A stretch of DNA of 64,000 nucleotides from NCBI GenBank assembly GCA_033220425.1, contig CM065646.1:1805501-1869500 (forward strand), written 5' to 3'. The notes under the pieces were generated by a model, which saw only the letters and a list, made by a program, of their open reading frames with translations, was not told where the DNA came from and searched no databases. Shown here one piece after another: positions 32,813 through 44,887 of the stretch. This DNA is from Lepraria neglecta (taxonomy: Eukaryota; Ascomycota; Lecanoromycetes; Lecanorales; Stereocaulaceae). The stretch's first letter is position 1. Each line of letters begins with the position of its first letter. The position numbers and the translations under genes are program-made.

Positions 32813-35800
32813 TCAACCTTCAAGTATAGGAGGAGTAACTGTCGAACTAAATTGAAAGAAAGTGACTTGGCCGGACCTATTTCCTAGCACAAGAGTCTTG
32901 TCGTGAAAAGCGTAGACACTTGGCCGGCGGTTAGGTGGAAGCCAAAGAACATTGTAATCTTTATACCTCACCCACTCCCCCTTGACATTCATGAAGGATG
33001 ATGCACCAGCCGGACCTTTCATAGTGGGAGAAAGATTGAGAGAAGATGATGGGACCTCTAGAAGTCTCCCGTCCATTTTCAGCTGTGATCCATTCATACT
33101 AAAGGAAAGATCTCCATTGTATTCATGTTCGATTTGCTGTGTTGAGATCTTTGCTCTAATGTCCCACAGTCTGACAGTCTTGTCTTCGGATGCAGAGGCT
33201 AGAAGCTTGCCGTCAGGCGAGAAGATAACCGCGCTGACCGAACTTGAATGGCCTTCAAGCGTGCCGCGTGAGGCTCCTGTAGCTGGGTCCCACAGTCTGA
33301 CAGTCTTGTCGTGGGATGCAGAGGCTAGAAGCTTGCCGTCAGGCGAGAAGACAACCGCGCTGACCCAACTTGAATGGCCTTCAAGCGTGCCGCGTGAGGC
33401 TCCTGTGGCTGGGTCCCACAGTCTGATAGTCTTACCGGGGGATGCAGAGGCTAGAAGCTTGCCGTCAGGCGAGAAGACGACCGCGCTGACCGAACTTGAA
33501 TGGCCTTCAAGCGTGCCGCGTAAGGCTCCTGTGGCTGGGTCCCACAGTCTGACAGTCTTGTCGAGGGATGCAGAGGCTAGAAGCTTGCCGTCAGGCGAGA
33601 AGACGACCGCGCTGACCCAATCTGAATGGCCTTCAAGCGTGCCGCGTGAGGCTCCTGTGGCTGGGTCCCACAGTCTGACAGTCATATCCCTGGATGCAGA
33701 GACTAGAAGCTTGCCGTCAGGCGAGAAGACGACCGCGTCGACCGAACTTGAATGGCCTTCAAGCGTGCCGCGTGAGGCTCCTGTGGCTGGGTCCCACAGT
33801 CTGACAGTCTTGTCGGGGGATGCAGAGGCTAGAAGCTTGCCGTCAGGCGAGAAGACGACCGCGCTGACCGAACTTGAATGGCCTTCAAGCGTGCCGCGTG
33901 AGGCTCCTGTGGCTGGGTCCCACAGTCTGACAGTCTTGTCGGGGGATGCAGAGGCTAGAAGCTTGCCGTCAGGCGAGAAGACGACCGCGCTGACCCAACT
34001 TGAATGGCCTTCAAGCGTGCCGCGTGAGGCTCCTGTGGCTGGGTCCCACAGTCTGACAGTCTTGTCGGGGGATACAGAGGCTAGAAGCTTGCCGTCAGGC
34101 GAGAAGACGACCGCGCTGACCCAACTTGAATGGCCTTCAAGCGTGCCGCGTGAGGCTCCTGTGGCTGGGTCCCACAGTCTGACAGTCTTGTCGTGGGATG
34201 CAGAGGCTAGAAGCTTGCCGTCAGGCGAGAAGACGACCGCGCTGACCCAACTTGAATGGCCTTCAAGCGTGCCGCGTGAGGCTCCTGTGGCTGGGTCCCA
34301 CAGTCTGACAGTCTTATCACTAGATGCAGAGGCTAGAAGCTTGCCGTCAGGCGAGAAGATAACCGCGCTGACCCAATTTGAATGGCCTTCAAGCGTGCCG
34401 CGTGAGGCTCCTGTGGCTGGGTCCCACAGTCTGACAGTCTTGTCGTGGGATACAGAGGCTAGAAGCTTGCCGTCAGGCGAGAAGACAACCGCGCTGACCG
34501 AACTTGAATGGCCTTCAAGCGTGCCGCGTGAGGCTCCTGTGGCTGGGTCCCACAGTCTGACAGTCTTGTCGGGGGATACAGAGGCTAGAAGCTTGCCGTC
34601 AGGCGAGAAGACGACCGCGCTGACCCAACTTGAATGGCCTTCAAGCGTGCCGCGTGAGGCTCCTGTGGCTGGGTCCCACAGTCTGACAGTCTTGTCGTGG
34701 GATGCAGAGGCTAGAAGCTTGCCGTCAGGCGAGAAGACAACCGCGCTGACCGAACTTGAATGGCCTTCAAGCGTGCCGCGTGAGGCTCCTGTGGCTGGGT
34801 CCCACAGTCTGACAGTCTTATCCCAGGATGCAGAGGCTAGAAGCTTGCCGTCAGGCGAGAAGACAACCGCGTTAACCCAATCTGAATGGCCTTCAAGCGT
34901 GCCGCGTGAGGCTCCTGTGGCTGGGTCCCACAGTCTGACAGTCATATCCCTGGATACAGAGACTAGAAGCTTGCCGTCAGGCGAGAAGACGACCGCGTTA
35001 ACCCAACCTGAATGGCCTTCAAGCGTGCCGCGTGAGGCTCCTGTGGCTGGGTCCCATAGTCTGACAGTCATATCCCAGGATGCAGAGGCTAGAAGCTTGC
35101 CGTCAGGCGAGAAGAGGACCGCGTTGACCCAACTTGAATGGCCTTCAAGCGTGCAGCGTGAGGCTCCTGTAGCTGGGTCCCACAGTCTGACAGTCTTATC
35201 CCTGGATGCAGAGGCTAGAAGCTTGCCGTCAGGCGAGAAGAGGACCGCGTTGACCGAACTTGAATGACCTTCAAGCGTGCCGCGTGAGGCTCCTATAGCT
35301 GGGTCCCATAGTCTGACAGTCTTATCCCTGGATGCAGAGGCTAGAAGCTTGCCGTCAGGCGAGAAGACGACTACGTTAACCGAAGCTGAATGGCCTTCAA
35401 GCGTGCCGCGTGAGGCTCCTGTAGCTGGGTCCCACAGTCTGATAGTATTGTCCCAGGATACAGAGGCTAGAAGCTTGCTGTCAGGCGAGAAGACGACCGC
35501 GTTGACCGAACTTGAATGGCCTTCAAGCGTGCAGCGTGAGGCTCCTGTGGCTGGGTCCCACAGTCTGATAGTCTTGTCGAGGGATGCAGAGGCTAGAAGC
35601 TTGCCGTCAGGCGAGAAGACGACCGCGTTGACCCAACTTGAATGGCCTTTAAGCGTGCCGCGTGAGGCTCCTGTAGCTGGGTCCCACAGTCTGACGGTCT
35701 TGTCACTGGATGCAGAGGCTAGAAGCTTGCTGTCAGGCGAGAAGACGACCGCGTCGACCGAATCTGAATGGCCTTCAAGCGTGCCGCGTGAGGCTCCTGT

Positions 35801-37939
35801 GGCTGGGTCCCATAGTCTGACAGTCTTGTCGTCGGATGCAGAGGCTAGAAGCTTGCCGTCAGGCGAGAAGACGACTGCGTTGACCGAATCTGAATGGCCT
35901 TCAAGGGCTTGTAAAGAAGGTGTCCAATCCTTTCCAACAATTGGTAGTCTTTCTATCCACGCTGGCAATTCTTTTGAAAACAGGCGTTTAACAATACTAG
36001 CTTCTGGGCTGAAAACAAGGCTAGAGTTGTAGAGCTGGAGAGGTGCCGTCTCTATAATAGATCTGAACTCTAGGATGAATCGTCTTGCATCATACAGAAA
36101 AGCATGCATTTCTGCATTGGTTTGAGACTAGGTAGTAGTAGAATCAGTATTTAGAATATGTATAACTACCTGAGGCTATACTGTAATAAGAATTTAACTC
36201 ACCTGAACTATAGATGCTAGTCTCTCGATCATTAGTACCCCTTCAGGTATCTTTCCCATTAGGCTCAATGCTTCAAGCCAATGAAGAAAGTGTTCTAGGA
36301 GGAAAGCACGGACCGGACCGTTATTGTCTAAATCAATACGTTGTTGCTGTACATGGCGAGCTTGCTCAAAGTGACTAACCCAGTAGAGACATGCATATCG
36401 GAGATGCGCAGGAAGCTCGTCACGCCAGCAACTGTTCTCATTTTCGCTAGCAGCAGTACCCAGTGTTGTCAAATTGCAAATGTTCCGTTTTAGGCACCGA
36501 GACATGAGCCTTAAACATCCTCTGGCCAGATTATCATGAGCCTCCATGCTGTCAATCCGGAAAGAGCTCTCTGAACATCTTTTATCATCAAGAAGGAAGT
36601 CGCGGAAAGAAGGATGTAGCAGTCGAATAGGAGAATCATGGTCCTGTGGAATATCCAAGAGAGAATGCAGGAAACCTAAAGTTGCAGCTATATTGCTTTT
36701 CGGTAGAGTAAGCAAGTTGGCAAGAGCGTTGATAGATAGGATGTCGATTAGAATGACGATGGATCCAACGACGTCTCTGAAATTCTTGTACAATCTGTTC
36801 TTGCTGTCGGCGTTGCCTTGTTTAGCAATAGAGTGTGTTAAAACTCGAGTATACATCTTATCGAGTTCATTGATAGGTGCTTGACCGACAGTCTTTCCAT
36901 GAAGAATTAATCTAAGAAGCTCCTCTGGGCCATCCGGGTCAACCATATTCCCAATGAAGCGACATAGTGTTGCAGCGTAGATGAACAAGCCACCAGCGTG
37001 CTGAGCTAGATTCATGGTATCAGACTCGGCAGGCCAATCTTCTGGGAGTTCGTGGTCTTTTTGTATCCGAGTCATCTCGGATTTCAAGTAAACCTGAATA
37101 TCATGGTTTATGATATCTTGAGGTATATTGTGAAGAGGCACGTGGTATACATTCTCGAGCGTATTCCGGAAGCCAACTGGGATAGAGATCGCGGGCCTAC
37201 TCGTTACAAAGATCAATAATCGGTTGTTGCTTAGGTCTTTTTCCTGGGCAAAGAGCTGAAGAATTGCTCGGATATCATTGTCGCTCTCGCACTCATCCAA
37301 AGCATCAATTACAATAAGAAGCGTTTGTGAAGAGCCTTGAGGACTGTCCAACTTCTTGAGTGGTTGACAAATGAGATATGTCCATTGATCCCGAAAAGCT
37401 TTTCCAGCAATACCACTATGCTCAGCTATTGCCTTATCTATATGCTTTTTTAACCCAGGTACCGCATATGCTAATTGATGTGCGAGAGTTGTGAAGAATT
37501 TGGCAGCGTGACCACGATCTCCCTCACCCGTTGAGAAGAAGAAACTGGCCCCAAGTCTCTTTTGGTCGGCGAAACGGCGCGCGACAGTTCGGGCAATGGT
37601 GGACTTCCCGGTGCCCGCCATACCGTTGAGCCAGAATATATTTTCTGCCTGAGGATTGCTGCTCCACATCATGATTCGATTAAGAATGTCAACCCGAGTC
37701 CCGTTGAGGCACTCCGAAGCATGTTGGGTAGAGTAGGAATTAAAGGTGGCGTCCTCGACATTTGGCAACAGGTTTCGGCTTTCACTAATATACACGTTGA
37801 TTAGTATAGAATTCTGAACGGCTCGTGAATGCAGTGTGGCTCACGGTAGAATGAGATTGCCATGTATAACTTGACTCCCAGTCTGATTTGAGACGCCACT
37901 CCAGTTGTTGAAAGTATTCTGATCAGGCTGGGAGGTCAT
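32813..37939 (-). CDS. NLR receptor: amyloid-motif N-terminus, NACHT ATPase, 22 WD40 repeats
   Basis: Three exons, 37845-37939, 36203-37784 and 32813-36127, with introns of 60 and 75 bp; 1663 aa. Exon 1 encodes a ~32-residue N-terminus with TFNNWSGVSNQTGSQVIHG, which resembles fungal amyloid-signalling motifs. It is the likely signalling end and matches the C-terminus of the divergent lipase gene. The NACHT domain follows, with a P-loop (GMAGTGKST, residues ~87-94) and Walker B (VIDALDEC, ~190-197). From about residue 635 come 22 WD40 repeats of 42 aa each. This is the STAND architecture of HET-E/NWD heterokaryon-incompatibility receptors: ligand binding to the WD40 face drives oligomerisation and templating of the effector. 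The frame is intact. The spliced N-terminus is my inference, but the branch sites and phases fit. Confidence 0.9.
33150..35930 (-). repeat. 22 tandem 126-bp WD40-coding repeats
   Basis: Each unit encodes 42 residues around GKLLASAS.DKTVRLWDPATG and EGHS..V.AVVFSPD. Units are almost identical in DNA, so they have been recently amplified or homogenised. Differences cluster at a few codons: after EGHS (D, S, A, G, N; then S or W), the residue after V (N, S, D), and the residue before DKT (D, S, L, W, R, H, P, E). Confidence 0.95.
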
Positions 37940-38254
37940 TCTGCTCCGAATGACCGAAGCTCATGTATACACTTAACTGACGAAGAGCAAGCCAGATAGT
38001 AGCCTAGGGTAATGTTTGGCTTCTAGGTAGAAAGTGGTATTAGTAGGGCATGTTCCTGCAACACGAGGATAGACGGCGACCTCTTAGACGCCGCACTGCG
38101 GACTCTTATCAGCTGCACCCAATTAGATCTCAGCATTGAAAGCGGGGTTGCGGCTGAATCACTTATCTTTGTGAAATCGCCTCGATGCTACCCGCCTCCC
38201 AGTTCTACTTCAATACCTGAGATCGCAATCGTCAGAAAAGAGATAACAGCAAAC
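37940..38254. promoter_or_regulatory. Divergent promoter of the NLR and the lipase effector
   Basis: A 315-bp spacer between the start codons of two genes transcribed away from each other, which suggests shared regulation of receptor and effector. No specific binding site is assigned. Confidence 0.6.
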
Positions 38255-39426
38255 ATGTCTGAGTACGGGATCAGAGAGCTGACGAGCCCTCAAGAGGCAG
38301 ATGTTGAGTAATAGCAAATGACGATGCTTCTGCGGACCGAGTATTGATTACTCATTCAGTATTCTGTTTGTCCACGGGCTCTTCGGGAGCAGAGAAGACA
38401 CTTGGACCGAAGATCGTATCCTGTGGCCTCGAGATCTGCTTCCCAATGACGTTCCAAATGCCCGTATTATGACTTTTGGCTACGATGCGGACGTCGTTAA
38501 GCTTGATGCCAGTCAAGTCACAAACAACACCATGGAGACTCATGCAGCCGATTTGTGTAGTGCTTTGGCGACGCTGCGAGCGTCAACCAGTACTGTGAGA
38601 GACGAAGAGCGGGTGATTGGATCATCTTCTAATAACGATATCAGGCTCAACGTCCGATTATCCTAATTGCGCACAGCCTGGGAGGACTTATATGTGCACA
38701 GGTAAGCCTCAAGAGAAAGCTCGAATAGACATCTAGACTGACTTCTGTATTAGGCGCTCGTCACCGGAGAGCAGTCTCCACCTGGTCATGACACGGCAAT
38801 TGTCTCCAGTTACATTCAGGGCATGATTTTCTTTGGGACACCATTCCGTGGTTCAAATTCGGCAAAATGGGCAAACTACGTCCAAAAAATCGCCCATGCC
38901 TTCTCTGAGACAAATACCAATAAGCTTAGAGATCTTCGGGAGAACTCTGATAAATTGAAGATGCTCGCAGAGGCGTTCCCTGGGATACACCGCAAAAGAT
39001 ATGATAAGGGAGAGATCATTGGAGTAGCATTCTTTTTCGAGACGTTGAGGTTGCACAAGATCTTGGTAAGATGCTACTCTACGCTATTTATTAGACATGA
39101 CATTGACACAGGCAGATTGTAGAAGAGGACTCAGCCTGGATACCAGGAGTGGGTGATAAGGAAAGTATCCGCGCAGACCATACCAGTATATGCAAATTTA
39201 GCACAAGGGAGAACGAGGGCTACAAGGCTGTAGTAGGGAAAATCAAGAAGTTCGCAGATCTCAAGATGACAAAAAACCGCTTTAATGTAAGGCAACATAC
39301 ATAATGCGGATCAGATTAGAGGCTGACTACGTCCAGAACGGTGGTGCAACCTTCAATAATTATGGGAAGGTCGGCAACCAGGTCGGTAGAGACCAGCACG
39401 TTACAGGAGGCATGAGTTTCAGTTAG
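38255..39426 (+). CDS. SesB-like alpha/beta-hydrolase effector with C-terminal amyloid-type motif
   Basis: Six exons: 38255-38307, 38360-38594, 38645-38701, 38754-39065, 39116-39286 and 39337-39426; introns of 50-52 bp, each phase-consistent; 305 aa. The N-terminal lipase/esterase domain shows DILFVHGLFGSREDTW, LWPRDLLPNDVPNARIMTFG, and the nucleophile elbow IAHSLGGLICAQALV (Ser ~107), then GMIFFGTPFRG. The region SAWIPGV ... ADHTSICKFSTREN holds the likely catalytic His. The last exon encodes TFNNYGKVGNQVGRDQHVTG near the end, aligning with the N-terminus of the divergent NLR (TFNN...V.NQ.G...G). In known pairs (HET-s/NWD2-like and SesB clusters) the NLR motif seeds the effector motif into an amyloid fold. 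Membrane-lipid attack leading to cell death is the family model, inferred here. Confidence 0.85.
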
Positions 39427-39589
39427 TTGCAGAGAGCATAGGTGTTGGATTTGTCGGGTAATTGCCTCACTTGATTACATGAAATAACCATATGATTTGT
39501 GGTGATGTCCGAGGGTGGATTTCCAAGTAACTTCCTTTTGTTTCCGGTCACAATCTGTATATACCGGAGTATGCCCACCTGCATACTTT

Positions 39590-41150
39590 ACTTCATAGCT
39601 ATTCAATCATTCTAGCTCTATCTGTTATTTGATCGGGTAATTCCCCCGCTGGAAAGCAGAAGAAGATTCGAGAACCGCCCCTGAGACCCCTTAGGGATGT
39701 AGGCAGCTTCCCCACGCTTAGAGTCGAGGCGGTGGCGGCCTTGGCGCTCGGGGTATTCACCTTACCGCCTTCAAACGCTACAAGAACTCTACAAGAGAGG
39801 TAGATTCCTTCCAAACCCTTCTAGATATCTAGAAGACCATATTTAAGAACCAATGCCGTATCCTGCTCGAGGAAAGCATCGATCACAATACCGTCTCCAG
39901 TATGCTCGACGTCTCCGAGCACCTTCATGGTCAGACAAGGACTTGGAGCTATAGCTCTACCAGCTGCTGGGCAAATCTAGAGGATCATGCATTATGACAG
40001 TGGATATGATCAAGGAGCGGCTGCGGGATATTGAGGGCGAAATTCAAGACCTTGAGACTACAATCGACTAGGATTCTCGGGTAACCACTCACCTGCTGGG
40101 CCAATGGTCCTCTGAAGGGAACTTGCTGACATGTGTCTTGCGTGACTAAAGATCCCATTGGAAGCAAGTTGTGGAGGCACCATGTAGCCAAAAAGCTCCG
40201 CTTCAGCTTTTCGAAACCACACCTTGACAAGATCCTTACTGCCTTTCGATCATTGAACGACGACTCCCGAACGCTACCTACCCAAATATTGAACTCGACC
40301 TCTCTGAAGTCACGAAGATAGACGGCGACTCCTCAAAAGGCACATCAAGAGGTGGAAAGATACAAGGTCATAAGGCAGGCTTCACGGCAGGTCTACGAAG
40401 ATCTCGACGAAGCTTGTACGAAACATACAGAGCATCAGGCTGATTTCTGTGTCGAATTCAACCAAGCGATCATCAACGGGGATCATGGTGTGTAAGTAAA
40501 GTTCAATATGGCCTACACCCATTTGACTTTGACCAGCTCCGCCGATCAATGCGATCTGATATGGTTCGTGGTCGACTCAGCAAGTGGTGACTGTATAAAG
40601 GTTGCATGCTCTAGCGCTACTACGGACTTCTAAGACGCTGTTACGCATTTACTGAAACGGCAGATTGAACCTAATTCAGGCGCTACACAGAAAAGGGTCA
40701 AGAAGAGCGTAAGGTTCCGGTCAGCGGCACTGACATGATCCTACACACCAGCGCTACCATCGCCGCAATCGCCAATACTATTCTTTTCGGCCATATCTTG
40801 TGCAAGTTAAACGACCGAATGTGTGGGTACACTGGAAGACACAGACAGGTGCAGAAATATTATCTACCCTTCCTCAGCTCGATGCTGTCGTCAGCGCCGC
40901 TAGGTTGTATCACTTGGACAGACCATTTCGAACTTTTGGCTATACCCTGAATTTCTCGGCAAGCCGATTGTATTTGAAGGGAGCGTATAGCGCGGAGAAA
41001 GCCCGTAACGGGCCGCTCCCTTCCGCAATAGTATTTGCCCTGGTAGAAGTGTCTTCGAAATGGGCTGGGAAAGGGTCAGACTCAGTTATGCTGATAAATT
41101 TTTGGCCTGATCTCTTTCCCTGTACCAAAAAATTGAAAGCGATAGCGTGA
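39590..41150 (+). pseudogene. DUF7580-type fungal protein, degraded
   Basis: Pieces in several frames follow the order of this family. First FKRYKNSTREVDSFQTLLDI and DMIKERLRDIEGEIQDLETT; then WRHHVAKKLRFSFSKPHLDK; then a long frame with RQASRQVYEDLDEACTKHTE, EHQADFCVEFNQAIINGDHG, KFNMAYTHLTLTSSADQCDL and LLKRQIEPNSGATQKRVKKS. In-frame TAA codons (near 40495 and 40630) and several frameshifts break it. Intact relatives are large proteins of unknown role, abundant in Pezizomycotina and often near NLR and HET genes. The match is from memory of the family pattern. The locus is certainly dead. Confidence 0.65.
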
Positions 41151-41627
41151 ATATGTAGAGTGCGGGAAAGTATACTTATTTGCCGGATGATCTATGCATT
41201 GCCCACATCATCCGCACTCTTGGTCGCAGATAGAATGGTTAGCATTGATATTGTTGTGTAGATTACCGGGGAACATATCAATAGAGAGTCCAACGCAAAG
41301 ATCAGGTAGAAGCGGCATTGTCGCTCCCGACAGCGCCCCTGCCCTGGATATCCTTGCCATGACTAACTACTGGTGTAAAAGTACTCAAGCGAACTCTCTT
41401 TGGAAAGGGGGAACAAGGCATTGGGCACACCATGTAATCAGCGGCTTCTCTGATATTAACTGATCGCTTGGAGCAAAGAATGAAGATTGTTTTACGGCGT
41501 CTTCCAAGTGAAGCCCAAGTCGTCAAGTTATGGAGATAGACAAATCGTAGAACTGTTACTCCAATATACACAACCAATCCGTGAAGCCAGACAAATCGAC
41601 AGCCAACCTAAAGCTCCACGAGGCATG

Positions 41628-42077
41628 CTAAACCTTATCAGACACACAGATCCCGTGAACCTTCGCCGCATGGTTCTTAAAATGCATCACGCTGTCAAGC
41701 GTGACTGCTGAACATACAGAATGGGGAAAAGGGCAAGGTTCGCCAGGCTGAAAAGTGTGACGCCGGTCGAAGTGCCGCTGCAAAGAATATTTACTGCCAA
41801 GGTTGTGGAATTGCTCCTCCAAAGGTAGATTGGCATCGCACAGACAGTAAAGGCATTGGTAGGGTTTGCATCTCGCAGGAAAGAGGTGGGGGCCCGGAAA
41901 TTCCGACTCGGACGTGGACTCAGACTTGACGGCGTTCGAAGTGCATTCCGCATCAGCATCTCCTGGAGGGCTTTCCCTCCCCTGAATTCTCCGTATTCGG
42001 CGGGCTTTGCGGAACACTCCCTCCTGCCGGATACAGAGAGACACCATATCATCGACGATGGAGACCCGCCAATCCAC
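41628..42077 (-). pseudogene. C-terminal zinc-finger part of a DUF3435/FluG-domain-type protein
   Basis: The frame encodes CLYCLCDANLPLEEQ, YSLQRHFDRRHTFQPGEPCP and VMHFKNHAAKVHGI. This Cys/His pattern is common at the C-terminus of DUF3435 (FluG-like) proteins, which are associated with fungal mobile elements. Upstream coding parts are not readable, so it is a fragment. Another minus frame to 42241 overlaps it and may be part of the same broken gene. Confidence 0.55.
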
Positions 42078-42214
42078 GTGAAGGACTGGTCACTCTGCGA
42101 GCGGACACGCTGAGCCTCCACTCTGACTTTCCGATCTTCTTCGCTGAAAGTGATCCCTTCAACGCACCTGTACACTTCGAAGCCTCCGCATGCCACGAGG
42201 CTTCGTCTTGGCTG

Positions 42215-42556
42215 TTGCGTTGGAGTATAAGCGCTGGTCATAGCTTATACGACGCCGCTTACGCACGCCTTTTTTGCCTCTTCATCGACGTCCTATGTAT
42301 ATTTACAGACGACTTCCATAACTTTGAAGATGTGGTCTCTAGAATACGCGCATGGGCGGCTCTCGGTCGAGCTTCAGGTCAATTCCACGTGGCACGTCCC
42401 AAAGTCATCATTGTCAAGCAAGGAGCAGGGCCCGGACCAAGTCCGACATACGACCTTTTGGAGTCGGAATACCTTCTAGGAGCATCTGGTCCGCAAATCA
42501 GGGATTCTAGAAGGTTCTTTCGGTCTCCTGGGAGCGATTCTCTTCCGCGATACTAA
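42215..42556 (+). pseudogene. Fragment of the N-terminal region of a fungal patatin-type protein
   Basis: An open frame of 113 codons with HSLYDAAYARLFCLFIDVLC, IFTDDFHNFEDVVSRIRAWA and VARPKVIIVKQGAGPGP. I associate this ARL..F.DVLC.F.DDF pattern with the stretch that precedes the RING-like and patatin domains in large fungal phospholipase-like proteins. No downstream domain follows here. It may be the missing partner of the patatin remnant at 31.5 kb, which belongs to the same type of gene, or an independent relic. Confidence 0.5.
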
Positions 42557-43336
42557 GATCTGCAGACCCAATTGCTCGCAAATCATAGACTAATATGGAA
42601 AGTCTCGAGACAAATAGTAAACTTTCTAATTTTCTTGTATGCCTTTTAAGTTTGCGTACTCTTCGAGTTTATATGTGGCAGGCACGGTGGGTGGCAGGCA
42701 CGCTAAGCGCAGTGCCCCTTATGGGCCTCGCTCCATCTTGTAGATCCATAAGAATCAATACATTCATGATCTGACCTAAATGCCCTGAGCGAGTCCAGAA
42801 GCACTGTGTTACTGTTGTATCACTAGGGCAGGGTGCTGTATTACCCCCTACTTACCTAGCTTCCTCGCTAAAGCGGCAGCCCCCGAGCGAGCTTCGACTG
42901 AGCTAGGGGCAGATTTCTGTCGCCTTCAGATGCCAAGCCTTTGATTTTCAACCTCGCCTTTTTGCGAACTCCTCCTACTTGAAGAAGCTTTCCTAGGACC
43001 GTTTGAGGACGCTTTGTAAAGCTTATCCACTTAGAGACCTTTCTCAATTTTCTCTACGCATGCATCCCAGCCGTTTCAAATTTCCCTCGCTACCGAAGGA
43101 TAGGTAAGAGAGAAAGATAGCCTTTGAGCCGCCATATTGCTTCTTTTCAAGAGACTTATACCTTAGAGATTCCGGATAGTTATAGGATTTTGTCTTATCA
43201 GCCTTCATTTTCTCATTTAACATCCGGCTTAGAATCCCAAAATCATCATGGCTGCTTGCCGGAAAACAGGTTAGATCTGCCAATTAAGAATTTTCTATTC
43301 CAACTTTTCCGGCTGCTAACCCTGCCTATAGTCTCG
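42557..43336. other. Intergenic region with repeat copy 3
   Basis: No gene seen. It contains a dispersed repeat copy at 42868-42923, and the part next to 43337 is the promoter of the argJ-type gene. Confidence 0.5.
42868..42923 (+). repeat. Dispersed repeat, copy 3
   Basis: It shares CTAAAGCGGC and the core GAGCTAGGGGCAGATTTCTG with the other copies; the centre is different from copies 1 and 2 and closer to copy 5 (CTGAGCT.GGGGC). Confidence 0.55.
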
Positions 43337-44887
43337 ATGGCCTGGAGAAACACCTCTTCAACCTTTCAGCAAGTCAGGAATTACTCCGCTCCAGTTGACG
43401 GATCCATACCAGGGGCGAAGCAGAAATATATACCGAAATCAGGTTCTTATCCTAAAGGCTTCCTCGTTTCAGGAATTCATGTTGGCGTAAAGCCAAGTAA
43501 TAAAACGCTCCCTGACCTTACGATTATTTCGTCGGAGGTGCCTGCTTCCGCCGCCGCTGTATTTACCAAGAACAAGTTCCAGGCTGCCCCAGTAACAGTC
43601 AGTCGAGAGACCCTGCAAAAGCGCTCTGGGAAAGGCATCAGAGCTATCATCATCAACTCTGGCTGCGCTAACGCTGTCACTGGAAAAGGTGGTCTTGAGG
43701 ATGCAAATTCTATGGCCGCAGCTGTTGACAAGCAGTATTCCGAAAATACGGACCAGGTCAGCAGCACCCTGGTAATGTCTACTGGTGTAATTGGGTATGT
43801 ATTTCTCAGAGTTTTCCTTTTGAGACCTAAACCTAAGCAAGCATTCGTGACGAAAGGAATCTATTATCAAGACTTGCCACATCATCCAAGTTCACTTTAA
43901 AAATGGCAACGCTGAATCCCTTCTCTAGTCAACGTCTCCCTATCCAAAAGATCATCTCCGCCGTACCAAAAGCCTTTGAAAATCTCGACAATACACATCA
44001 ATCATGGCTAACCATAGCCCGCGCGATCTGCACCACCGACACATTTCCGAAACTCCTCTCCACAACCTTCACGCTACCTTCCTCACCTGGCACAACCTAC
44101 AGCCTAGCCGGAATAACAAAAGGCGCAGGCATGATCCACCCCAATATGGCCACCCTCCTCGGCATCCTCTGTACCGACGCTCCAATTCACGCCTCAACTC
44201 TGCAGCCCCTACTCACCCACGCCGTTGATCGATCATTCAATGCTATCAGTATAGACGGCGACACAAGCACCAACGACACCGTCGCGCTTCTCGCCAATGG
44301 CGCGGCGGGCGGCCAACCTATCGAATCTCCTAAATCAGAAGACGGTATAGCAATGCAAGAAATACTCACATCATTCACCCAACAGCTTTCTCAACTGGTA
44401 GTCCGCGATGGCGAAGGGGCCACCAAATTCGTGCAAATCCGAGTCATCAACTCGCCATCTTTCGCCGACGCACGGCTCATAGCCAGCACAATCGCCCGTA
44501 GCCCTCTCGTTAAGTGCGCGTTGTACGGTAAAGATGCTAATTGGGGTCGTATCCTATGCGCGATTGGCTACACGCAGGGCCTTAGCCAAGATGCTGTAAT
44601 ACCGGAGCAAACGAGCGTCAGCTTTGTACCAACGGATGGTACCGAGCCGTTGAAATTGCTCTTTGATGGGGAGCCGGAGTCAGTAGACGAAATACGTGCG
44701 TCTCAGATACTCGCAGAGGAGGATTTGGAGATATTGGTGGACCTTGGGAAGGGTGGAGGGAGGGAGCATGAGGCTAGCTATTGGACGTGTGATTTTAGTC
44801 ACGAATGTGAGTTCCATGTTTTTCCGAGTCTGGCGCGATGGCTAACGATAATTAGATGTGACCATCAATGGCGATTACAGGACGTAA
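43337..44887 (+). CDS. Mitochondrial arginine biosynthesis bifunctional protein ArgJ (ornithine acetyltransferase / NAGS)
   Basis: Three exons, 43337-43794, 43929-44806 and 44856-44887, introns of 134 and 49 bp; 455 aa, a normal length. The start gives a mitochondrial presequence ([19 protein letters not shown]). Family motifs are [30 protein letters not shown], the autoproteolysis site in [12 protein letters not shown] (cut before Thr to make alpha and beta chains), [12 protein letters not shown] and [17 protein letters not shown]; the C-terminus is [10 protein letters not shown]. The enzyme recycles acetyl groups between N-acetylornithine and glutamate in the arginine pathway of the mitochondrial matrix. 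It is an intact biosynthetic gene embedded among pseudogenes and repeats. Confidence 0.93.

Noticed and set aside
32982-36032. Two very long plus-strand open frames (761 and 251 codons) opposite the WD40 repeats
   Set aside because: They are antisense to 126-bp repeats; because 126 is a multiple of three, a stop-free antisense frame is copied in every unit. The translation is a low-information repeat and the minus-strand WD40 frame is clearly the gene.
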